From NCBI RefSeq assembly GCF_013280595.1, contig NZ_JAAATY010000013.1, positions 186,001 to 250,000 of the forward strand: a stretch of 64,000 nt of DNA, written 5' to 3'. Below are positions 42,685-51,067 of this stretch, piece by piece; positions within the stretch are counted from its first letter, which is position 1, and each line of letters begins with the position of its first letter. The position numbers and the translations under genes were made by a program. This stretch comes from Kibdelosporangium persicum. GTDB lineage: Bacteria; Actinomycetota; Actinomycetes; Mycobacteriales; Pseudonocardiaceae. The notes beneath the pieces are model-generated. The model was not told the DNA's origin. It worked only from the letters and a program-made list of their open reading frames with translations, and did no database searches.

Positions 42685-42731
42685 TGCCCAAGCAGGCCGG
42701 CGTCGGCCGAAGACGCAGGCCTGCTTGGGCA
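42685..42731. terminator. Hairpin between two minus-strand membrane-protein genes
   Basis: Perfect 14-bp arms TGCCCAAGCAGGCC / GGCCTGCTTGGGCA with a 19-nt loop, just downstream of the stop of the 43-kb membrane-protein gene. Confidence 0.6.
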
Positions 42732-42742
42732 CGAGATGGTGC

Positions 42743-43288
42743 TCAGCCGGAGGCGGGACGGGACTTCTTGAACGTCTGGGACAGCGGCCAGAGCAGCCAC
42801 ACAGCGGCCACAATGGACATTGTCGGGATGGTTTCCCGCCAGAGCGCCACGGTGTGCTCCGGGGTGCTGACCACGAAGATCAGGAAGGCCATCACGCCGC
42901 AGGCGATCGCGTGCGCCAGCATGAACTTGCCCCACTCACGCCACTCGTAACGAACCCGGACCGAACCTGCCTTCGGTGGCTTCACCGGCGGTGGCCCGTC
43001 GGCGAACCTGTGCGCGAACCGCTGGTCCGCCCAGCGCATCATGCTGTGTCCAAACGCGACACTGACGCCAAGGTACACAGCGGCCAGCCCGTGCACGGTC
43101 GACGCCGATCCGCCTTGCCTGAGGTCGACGACCGTCGCCGCGAGCAGAACCACGTCCACCAGTGGTACGCAGATCAGCAGCACCGTGCTGGTTCGCCGCC
43201 AACGCAACAGATATCTGGCGACCAGGCCGGCGCCGAGCACCACCCAGAACCCGATCTCACACGCGAGGATCACCGTCACCATAAGCAT
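42743..43288 (-). CDS. Four-TM membrane protein, unknown
   Basis: 181 residues with four predicted TM helices (about 2-24, 30-55, 64-85 and 125-150 plus a C-terminal helix) and a cytoplasmic loop with ADQRFAHRFADGPPPVKPPKAG. A 2TM-pair pattern with HSMMRWADQRF between the segments and the C-terminal WREWGKFMLAHAIACGVM may mark an actinobacterial family, but I do not recognise it. The ATG at 43288 has only a weak Shine-Dalgarno; a GTG at 43309 would add seven residues. Divergent from the histidine kinase gene (86 bp). Confidence 0.6.
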   Translation of the reverse strand: MLMVTVILACEIGFWVVLGAGLVARYLLRWRRTSTVLLICVPLVDVVLLAATVVDLRQGGSASTVHGLAAVYLGVSVAFGHSMMRWADQRFAHRFADGPPPVKPPKAGSVRVRYEWREWGKFMLAHAIACGVMAFLIFVVSTPEHTVALWRETIPTMSIVAAVWLLWPLSQTFKKSRPASG

Positions 43289-43374
43289 GTTCCCAGTTTG
43301 TGCGAGCACGGCCGGAAAATCGTCATCCCTTCGTACGACGGTGCGACGACGGCAACCATGCTTTGATCGGTGTT

Positions 43375-44631
43375 GTGTTCGTGAGTGAGGCGGTCACGCG
43401 CTACCGGCGAAGTGGTTGGTGGGACGTGGTCATCGCCCTCGTCTTCTTCGCTGTCGCGCTTGTTCTCTACGCCACAGATCTGTATGCCTTGGTGCCGCAG
43501 GAACAACTGCCGCTGGGGTTGCTGATCACGCAGTCGGCGGTGCTCTGTGTCGCGCAGATGCTCCGGCGCAGGGCACCGTTGGTGATGCTGGCCATCGCGA
43601 CCGGCATCCTGCTCGGCAACCTCAGCTACGGCCTCCCCATACCAGTGATCATCGTGTTCGTTTACCTGTTGGTCAACGCGACGTTGAGCACAACGCGGCG
43701 GGGGAGCCGGTTCATTCTGGCAGGCGCGATCGTCACGGTCCTCACCGTCGGCGTGGCGGACGTCGGTGTGACGGGGGACTGGCGGCACGGGTTCTTCACC
43801 GTGCTCAACGTCTTCAGCCTGTTGATCGTGCCGGTCTGGTGGTCGTTCAACATCCGCCAGCACGACGAGATCCTCGAGGCCGAACGGGCGAGTTCTCGTC
43901 AGCTGCACCGGATCGCGGAACTGGACCGGCGCACCGCGGTCGCCGACGAGCGTGCCTGGATGGCGCGCGACCTGCACGACGTGGTCGCCGGGCACCTTTC
44001 GGCGATCGCGATCCAGGCCGAGGCACTGCTGTCAGTGGCCGACCGTGATCCCCAGCTGGTCCGGACAGTGCTGAAGTCCGTGCGTGAGAACAGCATCCAG
44101 TCGCTCGCGGAGATGCGGGCGATGATCGACGTGCTGCAGGCGGACAACGGCGAGAAGAGCCCCCGCACAGCTCCGGCCACGCTGGCCGAACTGGACAGGC
44201 TGGTCGACTCGGCGCGGGCGGGCGGGCTGGTTCTGGAGATCCGGCGCGCGTTCGGTGATCTTCCGGTGGCCGTGGACCTTGCCGCGTACCGGATCGTCCA
44301 GGAGGCACTGACCAACGCGTTGAAGCACGCGTCCGGCGGCAGCGCCGCGGTCGAGGTGCGTGTCGAGGACACGCATCTGATTGTCGAGGTGACCAACGAC
44401 CTGACCGGGCCTCCCGGTGCCGGTGCCGGCACCGGCCTGGTCAGCATGCGGGAGCGAGCACACGCCGTTGGCGGGGATTTCCAGGCGGGCCCGTGGTCCG
44501 GCGGCTGGCGGGTGCGAGCGGTGTTGCCCCTAGGACAACCCATGGAGGAGTGGCGAGTTGATTCGGGTACTGGTCGCGGACGATCACACGGCGAACCGCG
44601 CCGGACTGGTGCGGGTCCTGACCGGGGCTGA
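43375..44631 (+). CDS. NarL-type sensor histidine kinase
   Basis: 418 residues. Four to five TM helices (about 10-140) are followed by a HisKA_3 domain with the phospho-acceptor His in ARDLHDVVAGHLSAIAIQAEA and a HATPase_c domain (EALTNALKHAS; GTGLVSMRERAHAVGGDF). The start is GTG 43375 or 43381, both with weak Shine-Dalgarno sites. The kinase domain ends at VRAVLPLG; a further 30 residues, rich in Gly and Arg, run over the first codons of the next gene in another frame and look like a read-through tail. The partner response-regulator gene begins within this tail. Confidence 0.82.
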   Translation: MFVSEAVTRYRRSGWWDVVIALVFFAVALVLYATDLYALVPQEQLPLGLLITQSAVLCVAQMLRRRAPLVMLAIATGILLGNLSYGLPIPVIIVFVYLLVNATLSTTRRGSRFILAGAIVTVLTVGVADVGVTGDWRHGFFTVLNVFSLLIVPVWWSFNIRQHDEILEAERASSRQLHRIAELDRRTAVADERAWMARDLHDVVAGHLSAIAIQAEALLSVADRDPQLVRTVLKSVRENSIQSLAEMRAMIDVLQADNGEKSPRTAPATLAELDRLVDSARAGGLVLEIRRAFGDLPVAVDLAAYRIVQEALTNALKHASGGSAAVEVRVEDTHLIVEVTNDLTGPPGAGAGTGLVSMRERAHAVGGDFQAGPWSGGWRVRAVLPLGQPMEEWRVDSGTGRGRSHGEPRRTGAGPDRG

Positions 44632-44863
44632 CGGTGTCGAGGTCGTCGGCGAAGCAGGCGACGGCGCCGAGGCTGTGCGAATGGCACGAATCCTCAAACC
44701 CGATGTCGTCCTGATGGACGTGCGCATGGCCGGCGTCGATGCCAGTCGCGTACTCGTCCGTGACGGCATCTGCGGTGTTCTGGTGCTGACGACCTTCGAC
44801 GCGGACGTGTACGTCCACGGGACCTGGGCCACTGACCGAGTCCCCGGCTCAAGGTCCTGCTGA
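44558..44863 (+). pseudogene. Truncated NarL-type response regulator (receiver only)
   Basis: 101 codons from TTG 44558 (GGAGGAG 7 bp upstream). The receiver begins normally: VADDH acidic pair, phospho-acceptor in VVLMDVRMAG, switch in VLTTFDADVYV. It then breaks off after about residue 88 into TWATDRVPGSRSC and a stop. The alpha4-beta5 region, the linker and the LuxR HTH are absent. Its 3' end overlaps the convergent STAND-like gene by 15 bp, and no downstream sequence in any frame restores the HTH. A deletion between the two genes is the simplest explanation. The protein cannot bind DNA, so it is non-functional or a phosphate sink. Confidence 0.7.
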
Positions 44864-47107
44864 ACCGTTTTCGGGCAGCTGAGCCAGCTCGGCGAGGATC
44901 TGCCGGCGCCGCGAATCCGCGGCGGCGCCGGACAGGGCCAGCAGGGCCTGCTGGAGGCGTTCACGCGCCAGTTCGTACTCACCGGCCTCGCGCCACGCCG
45001 TTCCTTCGTACTGGGCGGCTTCGCCTTCGATGCCCGAAAGGTTGCTGGCGGCGAACGCCTCCCGGGCACGGCCGAACGTCTCCGCCGCTTGCCGCCACTG
45101 TTTCAGTCCCGACAGGCAGTGGCCGACTTCCAACAGCACCATCGCGGTCATCCACAACCGCGTCTCGGCAGTGGCGTCGTCCCGGTGCCTGTCCGCCTCG
45201 GCGAGGAGATCATTGTGTACGGACAATGCTTCGTCATGGCGCCCCAACGCCTGCAGGACCCGGCCCAGCCGGTTGCGCAACGAGAGTCGCATCGACCAGA
45301 AGCCGAATTCGCCGGCCAGGTCACAGGACTGCCGCGCGTACTCGAGAGCCTCGGCAGGCCGGCCCATGTGCATCAGCGCCGCGCCCAGATACGCGTGGGC
45401 CCACGCCTGTTCGAGCCGGTCGTCCGCCTCGGTCGCGACCGCCAGCGCCCGCTGATGTGTGGCGTATCCGGTCTCGTAGTCGCCCATGCAGTACACCTGG
45501 GCCCACCCGAGGAAGTTGAGCAGTTTCGCCTCGTCCGGCCGGGTGCCGAGCGCGCGGGCGGCCTCGACACCAAGCCGGAAGACCTCGTCCCAGGGATTGC
45601 GCATCGACCAGTTGTCGGAGTACCAGTGCATCGCTTTGGCCAGCTCGAGCACGTCGTCATGCCGGCCGAGCCGCGCGGCCTCGCGCTGTGCCGCCATCCA
45701 GTTCGACTGCTCTCGTTCCAGCCATCCGGCCGCCGCGTCGCGGGACGAGAATTCGCCAGTTTCCAGCGCGTCCGGATAGAACACCCGCGCCGCGGCACTG
45801 GCGGTGCCGAGCAGATGGCCGAGCACGGCGTGGGTCAGTCGTTCCCGTTCCGCGGGTTCTTCCTCGTCGGACATCCGCTCGCCCGCGAAGAGCCGGATCA
45901 GGTCGTGGAACTGGAACCGGCCCGGGGACGGGGAGGCCTGGAGCAGGTTGGCGTCCACCAGGACGTCGAGAGTGACGCGTGTGTCCAGCTCGGTGACGCC
46001 GGTCGCCAGCTCGGCGAGCTCGGCGTCGAAGTCCGCACCGGGGATGACGCTCAGCCGCCGGAACACCAGTTGCGCGGCCGCGGACAGGCGACGGTAGGAA
46101 ATCTCGAACGCCGAGCGCACCTGCAGATCACCTGCGGACAACGAACTGAGCCTGGTGCGCTCGTCACGCAGTTGCGCGGTCAGATACGCCAGCGTCCAGT
46201 TCGGGCGGGTGGCCAGCCGGTTGCCCGCGATCCGCAGCGCCAGCGGGAGACGTCCGCACAGCGACACCAGTTCCGCGGCCACGGCCGGTTCGGCGGCTAC
46301 CCGGTCCCGCCCCGCGATCGTCGCCAGCAGATCGACGGCGTCCCGCTCGGTCAACGGGTCCAGCCACACCCAGCGGGCCGCCTCAAGGCCGGCGAGCGTC
46401 CGGCGGCAGGTCACCAGCGTCAGGCAGCCCGGGACGGTCGTCAGCAACGGACGGACCTGCTCCTCGTTCGCGGCGTTGTCCAGCAACACCAGCACTCGGC
46501 GGCCGTCGAGCCGCATCCGCAGCAGGTTGGACTGCTCGGTCTCCGACATCGGGGCCTCGGGCGTGGGCACGCCCAGCGCGCGCAGCAGCCGGTCGAGCGC
46601 GACGCGGGCGGCGATCGGCTGATCGTCCATGCCGCGCAGGTCCACGGCGAAGCAGCCGTCCGGGAACTCCGGCCGTAACTGGTGCGCCGCCGACACCGCC
46701 AGCGCGGTCTTGCCGATCCCGGGATGCCCGATCACGACCACCGTTCCGCCCGCGGCCGCCTCGTGGCGAATTTGCGCCAGCTCCCGCTCGCGGCCCAGCA
46801 AGTCCGGGATTTCCGGCGGTAACGCGCACAGTGCCGTTACCGCCGTGGGTCTCGATGTGCGGCGCCTGCTGTCCTGGGCGACGGTGAGGAAAACCTGCCG
46901 CTCACTGCCTGTCAGTCGCAGGGCGTCCGCCAGCGCCTCCGCCGAGCGCCGCTGGGCGGCTTGTGCGTGCCCACGCTCCAGGTCCCGCAGCGCTCGCACG
47001 CTGACTCCCGACGCCGCTGCCAGGTCTTCCTGGGTCAGGCCCGCCCCGAGACGGTGCCGGAGCAGGAGTCTGCCGAGGGCCGATGCCTTTTCGTCTGTTC
47101 TGTCCAC
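44849..47107 (-). CDS. AfsR-like HTH/NB-ARC/TPR transcriptional regulator
   Basis: 752 residues: N-terminal XRE HTH (RLGAGLTQEDLAAASGVSVRALRDLE), an NB-ARC/STAND NTPase with P-loop GHPGIGKTAL at 127-136 and Walker B VLVLLDNAANEE, a winged region, then about eight TPR-like helical repeats (LEQAWAHAYLGAALMHMGRPAEALEYARQ and relatives). Such proteins act as ATP-dependent switches controlling secondary metabolism and morphogenesis in actinomycetes. It lies at the left edge of the PKS cluster and points away from it across a 713-bp region. Its last 5 codons overlap the truncated regulator, so the extreme C-terminus may be altered by the same deletion. Confidence 0.9.
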   Translation of the reverse strand: MDRTDEKASALGRLLLRHRLGAGLTQEDLAAASGVSVRALRDLERGHAQAAQRRSAEALADALRLTGSERQVFLTVAQDSRRRTSRPTAVTALCALPPEIPDLLGRERELAQIRHEAAAGGTVVVIGHPGIGKTALAVSAAHQLRPEFPDGCFAVDLRGMDDQPIAARVALDRLLRALGVPTPEAPMSETEQSNLLRMRLDGRRVLVLLDNAANEEQVRPLLTTVPGCLTLVTCRRTLAGLEAARWVWLDPLTERDAVDLLATIAGRDRVAAEPAVAAELVSLCGRLPLALRIAGNRLATRPNWTLAYLTAQLRDERTRLSSLSAGDLQVRSAFEISYRRLSAAAQLVFRRLSVIPGADFDAELAELATGVTELDTRVTLDVLVDANLLQASPSPGRFQFHDLIRLFAGERMSDEEEPAERERLTHAVLGHLLGTASAAARVFYPDALETGEFSSRDAAAGWLEREQSNWMAAQREAARLGRHDDVLELAKAMHWYSDNWSMRNPWDEVFRLGVEAARALGTRPDEAKLLNFLGWAQVYCMGDYETGYATHQRALAVATEADDRLEQAWAHAYLGAALMHMGRPAEALEYARQSCDLAGEFGFWSMRLSLRNRLGRVLQALGRHDEALSVHNDLLAEADRHRDDATAETRLWMTAMVLLEVGHCLSGLKQWRQAAETFGRAREAFAASNLSGIEGEAAQYEGTAWREAGEYELARERLQQALLALSGAAADSRRRQILAELAQLPENGSAGP

Positions 47108-47820
47108 CGACGCTCATTCAACCGGCAGAACCGGGTGAGGGCAAAACTGCCTCCCTGTTCTGCCTGGTCGTCCAGGCGTCATGTCGGTTGGGTGAGCGTG
47201 TGGTCACGTTCTGATGTCCGGCCGTCAGGCGCCCGGCGCCATCCATACGGGAAAGGGCCTAGCTGTGCTCGTCGATTTGGTCACCATGAAGGGCGCCTGT
47301 TACCGAATCGTCCGGAGGGTGTCAAGCTTGAGATGTCCGGGCTTGTGGTTTTAGGTTGATTCGCTGGTGAAGTGTTTGTATCCTCACGGAGTGTCATACC
47401 GGGATTGTTGATGGACTGTGAAGTATGTGTTCGACCGGGGAATCGGCACGTGCCAGGGAAGTGGTCCGGCGTATGTGTGATCAAAGGCGAGGAGTTTGTC
47501 TTCACGAGTGTGGTTCGATCTTTCGGCTGATCGGCGGTCTTTTGTCAACACGTAGACCGGCCGTCGGGTATGTCACGGGGCGACCTTAGTAGTCCTCTTT
47601 GGACATTGGAAGACCTGCGGTGATCATGGTGACGCTGGGGTTCCATGGTCCGGTGTGCCCGGCTGGAGAACACGCTCGACCGGCATAGGCGCGGTATTTC
47701 TTGGGGCATTTTCAGCGCTGCGTCGGGCGTTCGTGTTTCTCGCTTCAGGTGGTGTTCGGCCGCGCTGGCGGCCGGATGCGGACACCACGATAAGACTGGG
47801 GCTGACAAATAGGGGGTTCT
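47108..47820. promoter_or_regulatory. 713-bp intergenic region upstream of the PAS-LuxR gene
   Basis: No convincing gene. The stretch is visibly less GC-rich than its surroundings, with T-rich runs and no codon-position bias in any frame. It separates the AfsR-like gene (divergent) from the pathway regulator and should hold both promoters. A perfect 10-bp palindrome GGCACGTGCC lies at 47445-47454. The motif ATGTCCGG occurs at 47213 and 47333. Two open frames on the minus strand (47281-47505, 47545-47808) have no family resemblance and were not annotated. Confidence 0.6.
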
Positions 47821-48537
47821 GTGTCCTTTTCTGCTCCCGATCGGAGTGATCCGGGCGAGCGGCCGGCCAGTGGGACGGCAGTGGATCGCACTGCGGAACC
47901 GTGGGAGTTCCGGTCCTTGTTGGACGATTCTGGTTTATGTGTGATCGTCCTCGACGGATCGCTGCGGATACGTGACGTCAACGCCAATTTCGAACACGGG
48001 TTCGGCTGGCGTGCCGCGACCCTGCGGGGACGCGAGATCCTGCACGTCGTGCACAGCAGCGCGCACCCGCGCCTGGGCCGCCGGCTCGCCCGGCTGGCCA
48101 CGGGCGCGCTGACCAGCGTCTGCGAGTCCGTGCTGGCCGCCCGGCCCGACAGCGACCCGGTCCCGGCGGTCCTCATCGCGACCAGAGTCCCGGCCCATCC
48201 CGGCCGCGTAGGTCATGTGGTCCTGGTGCTGCACCCCGCGCCGGTCGGCCGGTCCGCTCCCCGTGAACCGCGGACCTGGCGTGGCCACTGGGTGCTCAGT
48301 GAGCTGGAAGCCCGGATCCTGGAATGTATCGCCGCGGGCATGTCCTCGGCCGAGACCGCCGCCACGCTCTACCTGAGCCGCCCCGGCGTCGAGTACCACG
48401 TCAAGGCCATGCTCCGCAAACTCGACGCCCCCAACCGCACCGCGCTGGTCTCCCGCGCCTACTCCTTGGGCCTGCTGGCCACCAGCGTATGGCCACCCAA
48501 GGTCGAACCCGAGTACGTCAGATCAGCCGACCCGTGA
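47821..48537 (+). CDS. PAS-LuxR pathway regulator
   Basis: 238 residues. The N-terminal PAS domain (about 35-120: LCVIVLDGSLRIRDVNANFEHGFGWRAATLRGREI) precedes a C-terminal LuxR HTH (LSELEARILECIAAGMSSAETAATLYLS, about 160-220). PAS-LuxR proteins (PimM/AmphRIV type) are pathway-specific activators of polyene and polyol macrolide clusters in actinomycetes, binding near the promoters of the PKS genes. GTG start. Located at the boundary of the biosynthetic cluster, convergent with the CoA-ligase gene and separated from it by a strong terminator. Confidence 0.9.
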   Translation: MSFSAPDRSDPGERPASGTAVDRTAEPWEFRSLLDDSGLCVIVLDGSLRIRDVNANFEHGFGWRAATLRGREILHVVHSSAHPRLGRRLARLATGALTSVCESVLAARPDSDPVPAVLIATRVPAHPGRVGHVVLVLHPAPVGRSAPREPRTWRGHWVLSELEARILECIAAGMSSAETAATLYLSRPGVEYHVKAMLRKLDAPNRTALVSRAYSLGLLATSVWPPKVEPEYVRSADP

Positions 48538-48553
48538 TCCGGCCGGCACAGCG

Positions 48554-48584
48554 GACCGGGCAGGACCCCTGGTCCTGCCCGGTC
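48554..48584. terminator. Bidirectional hairpin terminator
   Basis: Perfect 14-bp stem GACCGGGCAGGACC / GGTCCTGCCCGGTC with a 3-nt loop, in the 59-bp gap between the convergent PAS-LuxR and CoA-ligase genes. No T-tract needed given the stem strength. Confidence 0.85.
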
Positions 48585-48596
48585 GCGAGGGTGCGT

Positions 48597-50006
48597 TCAG
48601 CCTTGGTCGGCGGCCAGGGCTTCGAGCTGCTTGCGATCGCATTTGCCGTTGCGGTTGAGCGGGAAGCGTTCCAGCACCACCACCCGGTTCGGTTGTTGGA
48701 AGACCGGAAGCGCCGAGCAGATCCGGTCGCGCCAGTGGTCGTGGCCGCGCTGCTGTTCGTCTTCGACGAAGAAAACGAGCGTCGAACCCCGGCGTTCCGA
48801 CGGCAGCGCGACGATCTTGGCCACGCACCCGTTCGCGGCGAGCTCGTGCTCGATGATCTCCGGGTGCAGCGTGTGCCCGTTGCGGTGCACCGCCATCTTG
48901 CGCCCGACGATGAACAGGTTGCTCGCCGCGTCGAGGTAGCCGAAGTCGTTGGTCTTGTACCAGCCGCGGTCCACGGGATCGAGGTCGCCGTCGGCGTTGA
49001 GGTAGCCCTCCATCAGATCGGGGTCCAGCACCTCGATCTCGCCTACCTGGCCGGCACCGAGCTCGACACCGTCGTCGTCGGTGATGCGGATCTTGAGTCC
49101 GTCCACCGTCTGACCGGCACCGACCGGGTTGTCGATCGTCGCGAAAGCCACGTTGCCCATCTCGGTGCTGCCGTAGCTGTCCAGCAACGGCATGCCGAAC
49201 ACGTCGACAGCGGATTGGACGAGGCCCGGGTCCAGTGGCGCGGCACCGCTGCACAGCATCCGCACCTGGCCGAAGTCGTGCACGGCCTCACGGCGTTTGC
49301 TCACGATGTTGAGGATGCTGCGGTACGTCGAAGGCGTCGCGTCCACGACGGTCGCGCCGCTCACCCCGGCCATCCGCAGTGCGCGGTCCACCCGCCGGTA
49401 CGGCGCGATCACCAGCGAACAGCCGACCAGCCATGAGATCAGGACCATGGACAGGCCGTACTGGTGGTTGAACGGCAACAGCGGCAGCAGCACGTCGTCG
49501 GCTTCGTGGCCGACGAGGTCGGCGTTGCGCCGCAGGTTCTGCAGGAACCGGCCGCCGTTTTTCACCACGCCCTTCGGGACTCCGGTCGAACCGGACGACC
49601 ACATGATCAGGCTGTCGGGCAGGTCGCTCCAGGCGGAGAAGTCGAGCCGCGGCGCTGCTGGCGGATGCCCTGCCGCGGCCACGTTCAACGCGTACAGCGG
49701 CAGCACCGGTTCGCCGGGCTCGACGGGGGCGTCGTCGTCCGCGATCACGAACTTCACCCTGGCCTGCTCGCGGATCTGCCGGGTCTGTGCCGGTTTCTCC
49801 TGGTGGTCCACCAGGACGACGGAGGCGCCTACGTGCATCAACGCGTACAGCGTGGACACGTAGGTGATCGAGTTGTCCGCCTTGAGCAGCACCCGATCGC
49901 CGAGCCGGACGCCGTGACCGGACAGCACTCCCGCGATCCGCAGCGAATTCTGCTCGAATTCGGTCGACGTGAGTACCGAATCGACCCCGAACATTTTTGC
50001 GGACAT
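48597..50006 (-). CDS. Adenylate-forming enzyme (acyl-CoA ligase), candidate starter-acid CoA ligase
   Basis: 469 residues of the AMP-binding superfamily. The P-loop A3 motif SSGSTGVPKG lies near 143-152, A5 is YGSTEMG near 297-303, A7/A8 is GWYKTNDFGYLDAASNLFIVGRK, and the A10 lysine is in NRNGKCDRKQLEA. In clusters for guanidino- or amino-primed polyketides (ECO-02301, azalomycin, desertomycin), this enzyme converts 4-guanidinobutyrate to its CoA thioester. The neighbouring carbon-nitrogen hydrolase, amino-acid oxidase and discrete acyltransferase provide that context. The family assignment is firm; the exact acid is inferred. Confidence 0.86.
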   Translation of the reverse strand: MSAKMFGVDSVLTSTEFEQNSLRIAGVLSGHGVRLGDRVLLKADNSITYVSTLYALMHVGASVVLVDHQEKPAQTRQIREQARVKFVIADDDAPVEPGEPVLPLYALNVAAAGHPPAAPRLDFSAWSDLPDSLIMWSSGSTGVPKGVVKNGGRFLQNLRRNADLVGHEADDVLLPLLPFNHQYGLSMVLISWLVGCSLVIAPYRRVDRALRMAGVSGATVVDATPSTYRSILNIVSKRREAVHDFGQVRMLCSGAAPLDPGLVQSAVDVFGMPLLDSYGSTEMGNVAFATIDNPVGAGQTVDGLKIRITDDDGVELGAGQVGEIEVLDPDLMEGYLNADGDLDPVDRGWYKTNDFGYLDAASNLFIVGRKMAVHRNGHTLHPEIIEHELAANGCVAKIVALPSERRGSTLVFFVEDEQQRGHDHWRDRICSALPVFQQPNRVVVLERFPLNRNGKCDRKQLEALAADQG

Positions 50007-50234
50007 CAGTGTCGAACTCCTTCCGGTGGGACCGGGTTCGCACCCGTCGGGAAAGGCACTACCGGCGCGCGGGCGGGCGGATCGGTCAACGGTGCGGATT
50101 CAGGTTATGAGGGATTCGGGATCGCAGACAGCGGCGCGATTCCATGGCCGGGTCACCGTCCGGTAATTCCAGGGACCGTTTTGCCGGTGGCTGATAACGT
50201 GCGGTCAGGTGTGCGGTCGGAAGGGAATTCACTG

Positions 50235-51020
50235 ATGAGAATCGCCTGCTGGCAGGCTCAGGCACGCGTTTGTGACGTCGCCGCCGCGCTGGACGGCCTG
50301 CACGTACGTGCCCGCGAAGCCGCGGCCGCCGGAGCGCGCATGATGGTGACGCCGGAGATGTCGCTGTCCGGCTACCACGTCGGCCGGCGGCGGTTGCGGG
50401 AACTGGCCGAACCGGAAAACGGGCCGATGGCCGACAGCGTCGGGCGGATCGCCGCCGAGTGCGGTATCGCCATCGTGTACGGCTGGCCGGAGGCTGACGG
50501 GGACCGGGTCTACAACTCGGTGCGGATCGTCGGCGCCGACGGAACCGGGCTGGCCACCTATCGCAAGACTCACCTGTTCGGCGACATCGACCGGTCGAGC
50601 TTCGCCGCCGGGGAGATCGGGGTGGTCCAGGCCGACGTCGACGGTGTGACGATCGGCCTGGTCATCTGCTACGACGTGGAGTTCCCGGAACTGGTCCGGG
50701 CGCACGCGCTGCGCGGAACCGAGCTGCTGGTGGTACCGACCGCCCTGATGGCCCCGTGGAGTTTCGTCGCCGAGACGCTGGTGCCTGCCCGTGCCTTCGA
50801 AAGTCAGCTGTTCATCGCCTACACCAACTGGACCGGCCGGGAGCGCGAGCTGGAGTACTGCGGGCTGACCAAGGTCGTCGGACCTGACGGCCGGACCGTG
50901 GCCGCACTGGACGCCGGGACCGCGGACGGTCTCCTGGTGGCCGACCTGCGCCTGCCGTTGATCGCCGAAGCCCGCGCCGAGACGGCCTATCTGGCCGACC
51001 GGCGCCCTGAGCTGTACTGA
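50235..51020 (+). CDS. Carbon-nitrogen hydrolase (nitrilase superfamily), candidate guanidinobutyramide hydrolase
   Basis: 261-residue nitrilase-superfamily amidase with the full Glu-Lys-Cys triad: E41 in VTPEMSLSG, K111 in YRKTHLFGDID and C145 in VICYDVEFPE. This class hydrolyses linear amides to acids and ammonia. The product of the adjacent flavin amino-acid monooxygenase would be 4-guanidinobutyramide (or 5-aminovaleramide), and this enzyme would convert it to the free acid for the CoA ligase. The ATG at 50235 was chosen for the normal family N-terminus and AAGGG upstream. Divergent from the CoA-ligase gene with 228 bp between, and convergent with the oxidase gene. Confidence 0.9.
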   Translation: MRIACWQAQARVCDVAAALDGLHVRAREAAAAGARMMVTPEMSLSGYHVGRRRLRELAEPENGPMADSVGRIAAECGIAIVYGWPEADGDRVYNSVRIVGADGTGLATYRKTHLFGDIDRSSFAAGEIGVVQADVDGVTIGLVICYDVEFPELVRAHALRGTELLVVPTALMAPWSFVAETLVPARAFESQLFIAYTNWTGRERELEYCGLTKVVGPDGRTVAALDAGTADGLLVADLRLPLIAEARAETAYLADRRPELY

Positions 51021-51067
51021 CCCCGTGCCGGGTGGGTCCGGCTCGGGACCCACCGGGCGCGGGGGTC
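51019..51067. terminator. Bidirectional hairpin between hydrolase and oxidase genes
   Basis: Inner stem GGTGGGTCC / GGACCCACC (51031-51039 with 51046-51054) extends through imperfect pairing to GACCCC (51019-51024) and GGGGTC (51062-51067). It overlaps both stop codons of the convergent genes. Confidence 0.65.

Noticed and set aside
47281-47808. Two open frames of 74 and 87 codons on the minus strand
   Set aside because: No ribosome binding site with suitable spacing, no recognisable domain and no codon-position bias; they lie in the regulatory region of the cluster.
50223-50232. GGGAATTCAC resembles the core of the PAS-LuxR (PimM-type) binding site upstream of the amidase gene
   Set aside because: It lies directly before the ATG and doubles as the Shine-Dalgarno (AAGGGA), and the outer bases of the 16-bp consensus do not match. 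The resemblance is weak evidence for an operator.
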